Part shown: one piece after another, positions 1 through 8,975 of the stretch | How the letters are laid out: the number at the start of each line of letters is the position of its first letter | How positions within the stretch are numbered: the first letter of the stretch is position 1 | From: Saprospiraceae bacterium | GTDB taxonomy: Bacteria; Bacteroidota; Bacteroidia; Chitinophagales; Saprospiraceae | Assembly (NCBI GenBank): GCA_028285545.1 | Contig: JANQPA010000050.1 | Location: 124,001-188,000, forward strand | Direction: 5' to 3' | DNA: 64,000 nucleotides | Made by a program: the position numbers and the translations under genes | Notes under the pieces: generated by a model | Databases searched by the model: none | What the model saw: the letters and a program-made list of their open reading frames with translations, nothing else | Told to the model about the DNA's origin: nothing

Positions 1-965
1 CTAATGCTTAGATCCACATTATACATGGGGGCATCATCTCGGAAAATGAAACTATTCCAATCAGTATTTTCTCCACTTCCTGGATTAGGATAAGGAACGG
101 ATTGTCCTCTGTTTTGAGCAGCTTCATTACTCAATTCTTCAAAAGCTCTGGCATCAACAACCGCCTCAGAAGGATCTCTCCAGAAGTTCTGAATACCAGC
201 AAAAGTGTTTAGGGTAACTCTGGCATTTCGGCTAGCTGTTCCACGCTTTGTGGTAATTAAGACAACTCCATTAGCTGCACGAGCACCATAAATGGCTGTA
301 GCGGCAGCATCCTTTAAGATTTCAATAGAGGCTATATCTGCTGGGTTAATATCTGCGATTGGACTGGTTCTTTGACCACCAGTACCTTCCCTTTCTAGTG
401 GAGCAGAAACGATGGGTATACCATCTACTACATATAGAGGATCACTACCTGCTGTAATTGAATTCGTACCTCTGATACGAACAAATATGCTTCCACCTGG
501 CGTACCAGAATTTGAATTGATTTGAACTCCGGGAGCTCGGCCCTGCATCATTTGATCAAAGCTGGGTTGTGGTAAATTTTCAATCTCTTTGGCATCTAGC
601 GAACTAATGGCGCTAGTTAGCACTTTTCGGCCTTGCGACCCATAACCCGTTACGACGATTTCGTCTAGCAGAGCAATATCCGAAACCATAGCAAAGTTGA
701 TCTCTGTACGGGCACCTACCCGCTCTTCAATGGTTTTCAGTCCAGTAAAAGCTACAACTAAAATTGCATCATCATTGGGAACCTCAATAGAGTAATTACC
801 ATCAATATCGGTTACTTCCCCCCTGGTAGTTCCTTTAATCAGGATTGTTGCACCGATGATTGTTTCGCCGTCCTCCTGGGAGGTAATGGTACCGGTTACG
901 GTTTTTTGACCGTAGGCATAAAAGCTCAGTCCCAGGACAAAAATGGCGGTGATGAGTTTTTTCAT
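1..965 (-). CDS. SusC/RagA-family TonB-linked outer membrane receptor, N-terminal part (runs off the window)
   Basis: The reading frame starts at 965 and is open to base 1, giving about 321 codons of a protein that is normally near 1000 residues. A signal peptide (MKKLITAIFVLGLSFYAYGQ) is followed by a carboxypeptidase-regulatory-like domain (about residues 22-100), a TonB-box-like segment (DEIVVTGYGSQ) and a plug domain. The plug contains PLYVVDGIP and the family signature AIYGARAANGVVLITTKRG. SusC proteins are TonB-dependent outer-membrane channels that import glycans or peptides with a SusD lipoprotein partner, which would lie beyond the left edge. The substrate cannot be told from this part. 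The gene is divergent from the lectin/OmpA gene, with about 690 bp between them. Confidence 0.95.
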   Translation of the reverse strand, partial: MKKLITAIFVLGLSFYAYGQKTVTGTITSQEDGETIIGATILIKGTTRGEVTDIDGNYSIEVPNDDAILVVAFTGLKTIEERVGARTEINFAMVSDIALLDEIVVTGYGSQGRKVLTSAISSLDAKEIENLPQPSFDQMMQGRAPGVQINSNSGTPGGSIFVRIRGTNSITAGSDPLYVVDGIPIVSAPLEREGTGGQRTSPIADINPADIASIEILKDAAATAIYGARAANGVVLITTKRGTASRNARVTLNTFAGIQNFWRDPSEAVVDARAFEELSNEAAQNRGQSVPYPNPGSGENTDWNSFIFRDDAPMYNVDLSI

Positions 966-1657
966 TTTTCACAAATTTTAAAAAATATATTAATTAGTTA
1001 GATCCAATAAGTAGCAAGGTCTAGATTGACAAGCGATCTAGACAGAGCATAGCATTCCTTCCCCAAATTCAACTCATTTTGATTTGAGGGCTAAAACAAC
1101 GACTGTTTACGAGGATTAATTCAAATAATTGTTTGGCTTAAACCATTCTTAAAAGCTGACAATTGCGTTGAATCAAGTAATTAATGCGAGAAATCCATGA
1201 TAAAAATAAATGGATAGAGGTAAGCATAAACTTCCCGTGTCCAAATACCTTTACACGAATAACCGATTATTGCTCTTTATGAGCCTAATATCAGTTTAGT
1301 TAAAATCTAATTGGACAATGCCAAAGCTACAGGATGATGAGCTAACTAGGTTAATAAAAAAACATTTTGCCCTTCACTTTAAAAACAATTAACTTATATC
1401 TAATTTTTCGAGGTATTTTCCTAGCATAAACATTGTCCTAAAGTGAATCATCTGGACTAAAAAAATCCAGTTACAATTATAGTACGTTTTAGACATATTT
1501 AACGCTGCTTTAACAAAATATTTTATTTTTTTTTGTTTGATTGGAGTTTGACGGACCAAATGATTGAGGTTTCAGTATTCAGACAAAAAACCAAATGTTA
1601 ATTTTGTTTTTTTTGCAACTCGCAAGCCCAAAAGTAAGTTTTTTAAATAAAAGGCGT
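966..1657. other. Divergent intergenic region
   Basis: About 690 AT-rich bases separate the starts of the susC-like gene (minus strand) and the lectin/OmpA gene (plus strand), so both promoters should lie here. Apart from a short inverted repeat at 1019-1043 and long T and A runs near 1520-1540, I see no open frame or RNA gene. I could not assign a convincing TAnnTTTG promoter to either gene. Confidence 0.5.
1019..1043. promoter_or_regulatory. Short inverted repeat in the susC leader
   Basis: GTCTAGAT (1019-1026) and ATCTAGAC (1036-1043) form a perfect 8-bp inverted repeat with a 9-base spacer, 54 bases before the susC start codon. It could be a regulator-binding site or a leader hairpin. 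No function is shown by the sequence. Confidence 0.3.
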
Positions 1658-2758
1658 ATGAAATTTGCTCTACCAAGAATCCAGTTCTTTTTAATTCTCC
1701 AAATCTTATCCTGTCAAGTCATTCTTGCACAGAATACTGTTCGTTTGTCTGATTTCTATCCTGCCGGGGATGCAATTGTCCAGGGAAGCAATTGTTTTCA
1801 ACTTACCCATGATCGCCAATGGTCTTCAGGTTCAATATGGTATAAAGAATCAATAGACCTCAGTTCTTCCTTTGATATGGAATTAGAACTAATGCTCGGC
1901 AGAAAAGATAGGGCGGGGGCAGACGGCATTGTTTTTGTTTTTCACCCACAGCGAATTAGAGTAGGATACGCCGGAGAGGGAATGGGATTTGCAGGACTGG
2001 TGCCTTCCATAGGAATAGAGGTTGACACCTGGGAAAATACCCATTTATTAGATCCGGCAGAGGACCACATCGCTATTCTGAAAAATGGGAGTGTTGCTCA
2101 CTATAATAATTTGGCTGGGCCTATTAAAATCGACAACATTGAAGATGGCCGGAATCATAAATTTAGGATCAATTGGGATGCCACCACCCAGGAATTAGCC
2201 ATTTATCTGGATGGCCGAAAAAAGTTAGCCGTAAGAGAAAATATAGTAAAGACGATTTTTGGTGGTCAATCCAAAGTTTACTGGGGAATCACCTCAGCCA
2301 CCGGAAAATTTAATAATCAACAGAATGTATGCCTGAAAAAATTGGTTTTCGATATTAAAATCGAAAACCTTTTTGATGATCCCAGAGCTAAACCCAAATT
2401 ATTGAGTGGAGAAATTGCCAGTCTGAAATCTGTAAGCTTCCCATCTGGACGCAGTAATATCCTGCCTGTTTCCTTTAAAGAATTGGATCAACTGGTCGCT
2501 TTTCTGAAACAAAATCCCAACCTGACCGTCGAAATTGCCGGCCATACCGATAGTTCTGGAGACAATGAAGTAAACCGGAAAATATCACAACGTAGAGCAG
2601 ATGCAGTGGCCAATTATCTTAAACGGAAAGGAATATCATTAAGAAGAGTATATACCCGAGGTTATGGAGAAGAATTTCCCATCGCAAGTAATTCAACGGA
2701 ATCTGGCCGGAAAAAGAATAGGAGAGTGGCGATACGTGTGTTTAAGCCTTTGCCATAA
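1658..2758 (+). CDS. L-type lectin domain protein with C-terminal OmpA domain
   Basis: I chose the ATG at 1658 because it is followed directly by a signal peptide (MKFALPRIQFFLILQ, ending ILAQ). An ATG-like start 63 bases upstream only adds a non-signal extension. Residues of about 30-235 resemble bacterial L-type (legume-like) lectin domains: GSIWYKESIDL, AGADGIVFVFH, SIGIEVDTWEN, DGRNHKFRINWD and VYWGITSATG. Residues of about 255-365 form an OmpA peptidoglycan-binding domain (EIAGHTDSSGDNEVN, SQRRADAVANYL, RGYGEEFP, NRRVAIRVF). The likely role is a periplasmic or outer-membrane protein that links peptidoglycan to a carbohydrate ligand. The domains are recognised from sequence; the ligand is unknown. 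The gene converges on the glucan phosphorylase gene, with a bidirectional terminator between them. Confidence 0.85.
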   Translation: MKFALPRIQFFLILQILSCQVILAQNTVRLSDFYPAGDAIVQGSNCFQLTHDRQWSSGSIWYKESIDLSSSFDMELELMLGRKDRAGADGIVFVFHPQRIRVGYAGEGMGFAGLVPSIGIEVDTWENTHLLDPAEDHIAILKNGSVAHYNNLAGPIKIDNIEDGRNHKFRINWDATTQELAIYLDGRKKLAVRENIVKTIFGGQSKVYWGITSATGKFNNQQNVCLKKLVFDIKIENLFDDPRAKPKLLSGEIASLKSVSFPSGRSNILPVSFKELDQLVAFLKQNPNLTVEIAGHTDSSGDNEVNRKISQRRADAVANYLKRKGISLRRVYTRGYGEEFPIASNSTESGRKKNRRVAIRVFKPLP

Positions 2759-2795
2759 TAAGATGATGGGCGCCTCAGGCGCCCATCATCTTATT
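2757..2795. terminator. Bidirectional terminator between convergent genes
   Basis: A long perfect hairpin has arms at 2757-2774 and 2778-2795 (core GGGCGCCT/AGGCGCCC). It lies between the stop codons of the lectin/OmpA gene and the phosphorylase gene. The stem is GC-rich at its tip and AT-rich at its base, as expected for a terminator serving both strands. Confidence 0.85.
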
Positions 2796-4408
2796 TAATT
2801 ATACAACTTCTCATAATACTCCTCCAGCATCCTCTTCACCGCAAATTCATCCTTATTGCCCAAAATGCTGGCCTTCATCATCTTAACCCATTTTTCCTGC
2901 TTATTATAATAAGTAGGAACAACTTCTTCCAGCAGGACTTTATACAAAGCCTCCCGATCGTGATCATCCTGTTCTTTTACAATTTCGCTTTCAAAAGCAT
3001 CTCCAAACTGCCAGCCATTCACACCATGCTCACAAGACTCTGGCCACCATCCATCAAGAATACTAAAGTTTAAAACTCCATTAATAGCCGCTTTCATCCC
3101 AGAAGTACCACTGGCCTCTTTAGGACGGCGTGGGTTGTTGAGCCAGACATCTGAGCCTCGAGTAAGCATAGCACCTGTTGCCATGTCGTAATTGGGGACA
3201 TAAACAACAGCATTGGGATATTTTTTACTCATAGCTACTAGATCAGCCACAATTTGCTTCCCATTATCATCAAGTGGATGAGCTTTGCCAGAGAAAACGA
3301 TTTGAATTCTTCCATCTTCCAGATAAGGAGAAATGATTTCAGGTTTGCTGAAAATAAGGTTGGCTCGCTTATAAGGTACTGCCCTTCGCGAAAATCCTAT
3401 CAATAGTTTATCTTGTTGGAGCTGTGCACCTGTCCGTTCTTTAACAAACTCGATCAGTTCACGCTTGTTTTTTAAATGAGCTTCCCAGAGATCACCATCC
3501 TGCTCAGCCGCAGTGATCATATTTTGATCTACCCAGGTAGGCAAGTGGATGGCATTGGTGATGGGTACTATTTCAGACCGATTGTCAATATGAGCCCACA
3601 TTTTATTAGCCGTTTCTCCATGGAGTTGAGCTACTGCATTCGATTTTCGAGATAACCTAAGGGCACCAACAGTCATATTAAAAGGAGCACCACCAAGTAG
3701 AACCAATTGTTCGACCGTCAGGCCGAGATTAGCTCCCATGTACAACAAGCGGTCAATAGGGTGTGATTCATTTCCCTGAATTACTGGGGTATGAGTAGTA
3801 AAAACAATTTCTTCTTTGCTCTGATCAACCGCCTGTTCAAAGGAAGCCCCAGCTTCCATTTTTTCGCGTAATAATTCAAACCCAGCGAATAGGGCATGTC
3901 CTTCATTGAAATGATACAAATCTACTTCCAACCCTAAAGCCCTTATGGCTTTGATCCCTCCAATGCCCAAGACCATCTCCTGAGCGATCCGTTCTTCTCC
4001 AAACCATCCATATAATTGCCCCGTAATCCAGGCATCAGCATTTTGAGGCAGATCTGTGTCCAATAAATACAAGGGAGCATTACCAAAGGCTTCACACTTC
4101 CAAACCTTACAATGAACCTCTCTTTGTCGGATTTGTACCTTTACAATAATGCCAGTATCCTCCAAAAAATCATAATTGTAATTGTGGTAGCTGTCATATG
4201 GCCTGCCATCTTCACCAATAAGTTGGTCGGTATATCCCTGTTTCCATTTTAATCCAATTCCTATGATGGGAAAATTATGATCTTTAGCTCCTTTCATATA
4301 ATCCCCAGCAAGAATTCCCAGGCCTCCGGCATAGGTTTTTAGGGAGTCATCAAGTCCATATTCCATGCAAAAATAGGCTACTTTCGGAAGTTGTTTATTC
4401 TTTGACAT
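2795..4408 (-). CDS. glgP: Alpha-glucan (glycogen/maltodextrin) phosphorylase, short form
   Basis: This is a GT35-family phosphorylase that splits alpha-1,4-glucans with phosphate to release glucose-1-phosphate. At 537 residues it belongs to the short bacterial form, well below the roughly 800 residues of the glycogen phosphorylase type. The N-terminus has FCMEYGLDDSLKTYAGGLGI, typical of this subfamily. The C-terminal half carries the PLP-site signature RRPKEASGTSGMKAA, with the lysine expected to hold the cofactor, followed by NGVLNFSILDGWW. HFNEGHALFAGFELL and FTTHTPVIQGNESH are also family motifs. No glycogen synthase or branching enzyme gene lies nearby. The protein is cytoplasmic, with no signal peptide. 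Confidence 0.93.
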   Translation of the reverse strand: MSKNKQLPKVAYFCMEYGLDDSLKTYAGGLGILAGDYMKGAKDHNFPIIGIGLKWKQGYTDQLIGEDGRPYDSYHNYNYDFLEDTGIIVKVQIRQREVHCKVWKCEAFGNAPLYLLDTDLPQNADAWITGQLYGWFGEERIAQEMVLGIGGIKAIRALGLEVDLYHFNEGHALFAGFELLREKMEAGASFEQAVDQSKEEIVFTTHTPVIQGNESHPIDRLLYMGANLGLTVEQLVLLGGAPFNMTVGALRLSRKSNAVAQLHGETANKMWAHIDNRSEIVPITNAIHLPTWVDQNMITAAEQDGDLWEAHLKNKRELIEFVKERTGAQLQQDKLLIGFSRRAVPYKRANLIFSKPEIISPYLEDGRIQIVFSGKAHPLDDNGKQIVADLVAMSKKYPNAVVYVPNYDMATGAMLTRGSDVWLNNPRRPKEASGTSGMKAAINGVLNFSILDGWWPESCEHGVNGWQFGDAFESEIVKEQDDHDREALYKVLLEEVVPTYYNKQEKWVKMMKASILGNKDEFAVKRMLEEYYEKLYN

Positions 4409-4800
4409 AGTTCTGATTTTTTATTGACACTATAAAAATGACGCAACATAAAATGACCCTCTCCTAATGAAAGTGATATTCAATAAAGATGGAGGCCTGT
4501 GAATGCACATCCAAATTCTAGGTTAAATTAGGTCCAGACAATTACTTTTTGTTAATGGCTAAATAGGTGGACAGGTTCTGAGCCACCAAATAATTTTCTT
4601 CTTGAGGGTTCATTTTTCCTTAAAAATCAACACTCAAGAAAATAATATGTCTGGCGAATCCGCCTCAGGCGGGTGAGACAGCCTCGTTAAGTCTGTCAAA
4701 GTACTTACTTTTGGAAAGGACAATGGAAAAACAAAAGCTAATATTTATAATTTGATCAGTAATTGAGGGCGAAAATAGATAAAGTTTCGATAATATAAAA
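4409..4800. other. Intergenic region holding a hairpin repeat element
   Basis: About 390 bases lie between the start of the phosphorylase gene and the stop of the Wzi-like gene. The main content is copy 1 of a long hairpin repeat (4567-4685). The rest is AT-rich with no open frame. The promoter for the phosphorylase gene should lie in 4409-4566, but I could not place it. Confidence 0.5.
4567..4685. repeat. Long hairpin repeat element, copy 1
   Basis: This roughly 119-bp segment matches a second copy at 13471-13611. Shared blocks are GACA(G/A)GTTCTGA near the left end and a right end of about 40 bases that includes ATCCGCCTCAGGCGGGTGAG and then ACAGCCTC. Inverted arms TAATTTTCTTCTTGAG and CTCAAGAAAATAATA flank a variable AT-rich loop. 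The two copies keep their ends and arms but differ in the loop, which fits a non-coding palindromic element (MITE-like or REP-like). No transposase is nearby. Confidence 0.75.
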
Positions 4801-6546
4801 TTATAAATCTATCCTCTGTTTTCGGATATTGATTCTAATACCACCTCCTATATAATTACTACTTTGATTTTTGACATCCAATAGGCTGTTCTTTTTCCTA
4901 TTAAAGTATTGGAAATCAATAAATACATTATGTGCAAGCTGGTAGGACAGGTCCAAGCCAAAGAGATTGATATCCGCTCCTATACCCTGAGCAATTTCAT
5001 TATTAAAATCTTGCTGTCGATCTGTATTTGGAAGTAGAATGTTCCCTCCCCAATTGGTGCTATCAATATCTTCTCCTACTGTAGCATTGATTAACCTGGC
5101 TTCAATTTGTAGTTTGGGGATTGGCCGATACTTTGCTACAAATACCCATTCCCTAAAATTAGCTCCCAGAGGATGGGCCAGTGCCTGGTTATAATGTGAA
5201 TAGCTGGCTACTCCGTCTATATGTGAATAAGTGTAGGGGCGTACGCTATTATATTCCGCCTGAAAATCGAGATGATCCACACCAAGAACATCAATATATT
5301 TTCCTCCTAATTGCACCCCTACTTTGTTACCCCACCATCCACGGTTTTCAGAAAAAACTTCGTTAAAAACAAATTCGTCCAATGCCAACTGCCCATACAA
5401 TTGAAAGCGATTTAAGAAATTCCATTTGGCATCTAAGCCCAATAATACATTATCCGGACTTCCCAGACCTTGCTCAATTGTTCGATAAAAAATGACGGGT
5501 AGCAGATATTGGAACTCAAATTGATTGGTACGACTGAAAATTACAGATTCAAAAATACCAATTTGAAGATTGGGACGAATTTTAAAACTTAAATGATGAG
5601 CAGCCATGTACTTTTTCGGTAAAAGTTCACTTCCGCCTCTAATGCCATCTCTGAGTGTTAGCTCGGCAAAAATATTTTGATAATGAAGCTTCCAGACCTT
5701 CCAGTTGAGCTTGAGATATAAATAATTATAGGCAAAATCAGAGAGCAGCAAAGAACGGTATCCATTACCTATAAAATTTTGTCCATACCCAAATTGTAAA
5801 CCCACATGTGGAGAAACATTAAAACCCAAATAACCAGAGCTTATCAAATAATCATAACCGCCTGACAGTCCGAAATAGCTGTTTTTATTTATTTTTAGAA
5901 AACCAGCGCCGGGCAAGGCTTCATTTTGATCTACATAATCCTGGACATATTGTGGAAAGTTGCCCTGGTTATCAATTATTTGAGTATGGAAATAGATTTT
6001 ATCATCGATTCCTCCCCGAAGATCAGTACCCCTTTGACTAATAAAAAGACCCTCATCTGTTCCTGAAGAGAACACTTGTATATTAATGATAGGGTTTACG
6101 CGTAAATGAAAGGCTGGTTGATTAACTTCTAAAAAATTAGCTGGCGTGGGGTAGAACAAATTTAAAAATGCCTTTTTATTTTTTTGATATTTAGCATTAA
6201 GCAGGCTTCTTTCAATTTGTGTTGGGCGTTTTTCTGCTCGTTTTTCACCTAGGGCGAAGGGAAGCTCCTTTTGCCCCAACCATTCATTATTATCCAAAAA
6301 CAGATAATTAAGATCCAGAAGATCCCCTCGAGTCAATTGTATATCGGTGGAATCCATTAAATAGGCAAAATCAACTACCTCCGACCTTGTATAAAACTTC
6401 AAAGATGAATGGAAAATAGAGTTATTTCCATTTTTTATTTCCAGGCGATCAAGGATGTGATAGGCCTGACCCCCTAATGGCAGTGGATTACTTTGACTAA
6501 ATAGAATAATCGGTATTAAAAAAAATGGGATTATGAGATATTTCAT
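4801..6546 (-). CDS. Capsule assembly Wzi-like outer-membrane protein
   Basis: A signal peptide (MKYLIIPFFLIPIILFSQ) is followed by a long region with many alternating aromatic/polar strands, as in outer-membrane beta-barrels. The pattern fits the Bacteroidota branch of the capsule assembly Wzi family: an N-terminal helical part with LPLGGQAYHILDRLEIKNG, and later FGYGQNFIGNGYRSLLLSDF and FLQIDFQYF-like strands near the end (FIDFQYFNRKK). In enterobacteria Wzi is a lectin-like barrel that holds capsule at the surface; in Bacteroidota the role is less clear. No capsule biosynthesis locus is visible here. A perfect palindrome at 6593-6628 separates it from the upstream gene, so it may have its own promoter. 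Confidence 0.8.
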   Translation of the reverse strand: MKYLIIPFFLIPIILFSQSNPLPLGGQAYHILDRLEIKNGNNSIFHSSLKFYTRSEVVDFAYLMDSTDIQLTRGDLLDLNYLFLDNNEWLGQKELPFALGEKRAEKRPTQIERSLLNAKYQKNKKAFLNLFYPTPANFLEVNQPAFHLRVNPIINIQVFSSGTDEGLFISQRGTDLRGGIDDKIYFHTQIIDNQGNFPQYVQDYVDQNEALPGAGFLKINKNSYFGLSGGYDYLISSGYLGFNVSPHVGLQFGYGQNFIGNGYRSLLLSDFAYNYLYLKLNWKVWKLHYQNIFAELTLRDGIRGGSELLPKKYMAAHHLSFKIRPNLQIGIFESVIFSRTNQFEFQYLLPVIFYRTIEQGLGSPDNVLLGLDAKWNFLNRFQLYGQLALDEFVFNEVFSENRGWWGNKVGVQLGGKYIDVLGVDHLDFQAEYNSVRPYTYSHIDGVASYSHYNQALAHPLGANFREWVFVAKYRPIPKLQIEARLINATVGEDIDSTNWGGNILLPNTDRQQDFNNEIAQGIGADINLFGLDLSYQLAHNVFIDFQYFNRKKNSLLDVKNQSSNYIGGGIRINIRKQRIDL

Positions 6547-6592
6547 TTAAAAAATTTCTTTTTTGCTTTTTTATAAGCAGATACATATTATA

Positions 6593-6628
6593 GTAAAAAC
6601 TAAAATTTTTAAAAATTTTAGTTTTTAC
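6593..6628. terminator. Perfect 36-bp AT-rich palindrome, probable terminator
   Basis: GTAAAAACTAAAATTTTT (6593-6610) is followed at once by its exact reverse complement (6611-6628). It sits 20 bases past the stop codon of the 775-residue TPR-like gene and 46 bases before the Wzi-like start. Placement suggests a terminator for the former. There is no GC clamp, and a perfect palindrome with no spacer is also a typical recognition form for a dimeric protein, so the role is not settled. Confidence 0.55.
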
Positions 6629-6647
6629 ACAACCTCACGTCCTCAAA

Positions 6648-8975
6648 TTAATTTCCATTAAAGCTCGCAATATAAGACTGAAATGTTTTACATTCCATCA
6701 CTACCGCTTGATAAAAGCCACTGTCAATGGGATTATTTCTCAGCAATTCAAAATATTGGTAGGTTGGTTGGGCATCTCTTTGATATCTTTTTAACAAATA
6801 ATTATTGCGTTCACATTTAGCTGCCATATAGGAAGCTTTTGCGGTAAGTTCGGAATCTTTACTGTACCGGATGGCTTTGTCAAAATACTCCAGAGCTTTA
6901 TTGCAATTCATGTTTTCTCTATTGCCAAAAGGAAAAAATGGATGATAAAGGATATAATCTCCATCTCTGAGATTATAAGGCTGCATACTGGAGCCACTAC
7001 GAAAATAGTCTATAACATCCCATGCATGTCCAAAATAACTTATATTATAAAAGGCTAAACCCAATTGGTAATAAGTAAAGGCGTTATTTTGAGGATCTGC
7101 TTTGCTTCGATAATCCATATTAACCAATCTTTCCATTAGCTCTCCTTTGTTAAAATCTTCGAGGGTGTCTGAAACTGTTGTACAATAAACACATTCACCA
7201 AAATTTTCAAAAAAGGGTTGATAGACTCCATAATCATCCCAACGAGAACGATCTTCCATTTCTTTATAGGTTTCCAAAGCAGCCTCCAGCTGAAAATTGG
7301 ATAATTGATAGCTTGCCTTTATATCCAATAAATCATTGAGTATGGTGGTAACTCCATCTTCAGCTGTAACCATATTGCGTTCAACTCTGGTAAGGTCTTC
7401 CTTACCGGCGATATATAAAAGGCTATCAATAATATCGATTTGGGGATTTGGCTTAAGGTCACTTAATTGATATTGCACAATAAAAGCTTTACCCGGACTA
7501 TTGGCTCGTTTGTACAAATAAGCCATTTTATCCTTTAGGAAATCCTGAAAATAGCGGTAGCGCTCAAAAACTTCTTTTTCTCTTTGGATATTATCAATTT
7601 CGGATTCTACAGAAGAAGGATTTTTTTGATAATTGATAAAACTTAGGTCATTTATTCTCATTGCCAGTCTAAAAACTGCCAGTTGTTCTCGCATGATAGG
7701 ATCTTTGGGCTTAAAGGTTTTTTCGGCCAGGCGAAAGGTACGTTCGGCAGCATAATTATCTCCTTTGATCATTTCGAGGTAGCCCTGGGCCATTCTCCAA
7801 AAGGCAGGTCGCTCCACCAGTTGCTCGTCTGCTAATTTTTTTGCAAAATCAGTAAGGGCAATGGCATAATTTCCAGCTAATTTTCGTGGCCGCTTAAAAT
7901 ATTGCTGGTTGGTCCTCTTATGACTATTAAATTCAAGGCCTAGCAAATCTTTTTCCAACTCTTTAATTTCATTAACCAAAAGAGGCTCCAGGTTTGGATT
8001 CCGGGGATCTAACTCATAAATCCGGGTCATTTCCTCTACCGCCTTACTTTGATCCTCGTAGGCTCGAAGGCAATACAATGCTGCTCTTTCCTCATCAGAC
8101 TGACACATACGCAAACAAGCTTCCCATTCCTCATCATTTTTAATGTAAAAACTTTGAAAAGCAGACTCTCTTTTACTAGGGCAGTTTTCAAAAATTTGGG
8201 CATATAAATAGGAGGCTTCTACATTACGACCCAGAGCTTTTAAGGCACCGGCTCTATGTCCTTCAATCCAATATTCAATGATACTGGGTTCATTATCTGT
8301 TTTGGGCAATAGGTAGTCATATAATTCTAAAACACCTTCATAATCCTTGGAATAATGTGCCAGGCGGATCATTTGATAAGCATACCTTAAACGAATGTAA
8401 TGCGACTTTATGCTGAGAAAATCCTGACGAGCAGCATTGATCAGATTCTTCATTGCATTGATATTCCGAGGAGTGTCATCCCAGGCTGCTTTCGAGACAA
8501 CATGAGGCTCGCATTGTTTGGCAAAGATGAGATAGGCTATGGTCTCAAAACATTTATTTACCTTAAGATATCTGGCAAAAGTATTATTTGCTAAATAATA
8601 ACTTAAGGGAATGCTTTCACTGGAAGTCGAAGTGTATAATTGCCTTAATAAGTCAATATTGGTTTCATATACTATTTCGTGGATGTCCTCATAGGCTGGA
8701 ATGTCACAGTATCTTTCTCGCCATTCCGTAACATTATCCTGAGGTTGGATCAGCTCCTGTTTTCCATAAGTTTCATATAAACTTTCAAATCTTGGCAAAA
8801 AGGAGGCGGGAGCCAAGGGGTCAAGTATTGATGAAATAAGGAAGGAATAACCCTGAAATTCCATAAATCCAGGACCACAACCTTTGGAAATGTGGGCAGG
8901 AGATAAAATGCTTAGTAAAAATAGACTAAGACAGATTTTAATGGAATGATTGAAAAATAACTTTGATTTGGTCAT
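6648..8975 (-). CDS. Exported TPR-like helical protein of unknown function
   Basis: This 775-residue protein begins with a signal-peptide-like segment (ICLSLFLLSILSPAHISKG) followed by GCGPGFMEFQGYSFL. The rest is almost entirely helical with repeated TPR-like units, for example FERYRYFQDFLKDKMAYLYK, AFTYYQLGLAFYNISYFGHA and ALEYFDKAIRYSKDSE. No catalytic motif is visible. The start codon lies inside the end of the upstream lipoprotein gene (38-base overlap), so the two are almost certainly one operon and probably work together in the periplasm or at the outer membrane. The GCGPG...F.GYSFL N-terminus may define a Bacteroidota family, but I cannot name it. Confidence 0.75.
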   Translation of the reverse strand: MTKSKLFFNHSIKICLSLFLLSILSPAHISKGCGPGFMEFQGYSFLISSILDPLAPASFLPRFESLYETYGKQELIQPQDNVTEWRERYCDIPAYEDIHEIVYETNIDLLRQLYTSTSSESIPLSYYLANNTFARYLKVNKCFETIAYLIFAKQCEPHVVSKAAWDDTPRNINAMKNLINAARQDFLSIKSHYIRLRYAYQMIRLAHYSKDYEGVLELYDYLLPKTDNEPSIIEYWIEGHRAGALKALGRNVEASYLYAQIFENCPSKRESAFQSFYIKNDEEWEACLRMCQSDEERAALYCLRAYEDQSKAVEEMTRIYELDPRNPNLEPLLVNEIKELEKDLLGLEFNSHKRTNQQYFKRPRKLAGNYAIALTDFAKKLADEQLVERPAFWRMAQGYLEMIKGDNYAAERTFRLAEKTFKPKDPIMREQLAVFRLAMRINDLSFINYQKNPSSVESEIDNIQREKEVFERYRYFQDFLKDKMAYLYKRANSPGKAFIVQYQLSDLKPNPQIDIIDSLLYIAGKEDLTRVERNMVTAEDGVTTILNDLLDIKASYQLSNFQLEAALETYKEMEDRSRWDDYGVYQPFFENFGECVYCTTVSDTLEDFNKGELMERLVNMDYRSKADPQNNAFTYYQLGLAFYNISYFGHAWDVIDYFRSGSSMQPYNLRDGDYILYHPFFPFGNRENMNCNKALEYFDKAIRYSKDSELTAKASYMAAKCERNNYLLKRYQRDAQPTYQYFELLRNNPIDSGFYQAVVMECKTFQSYIASFNGN

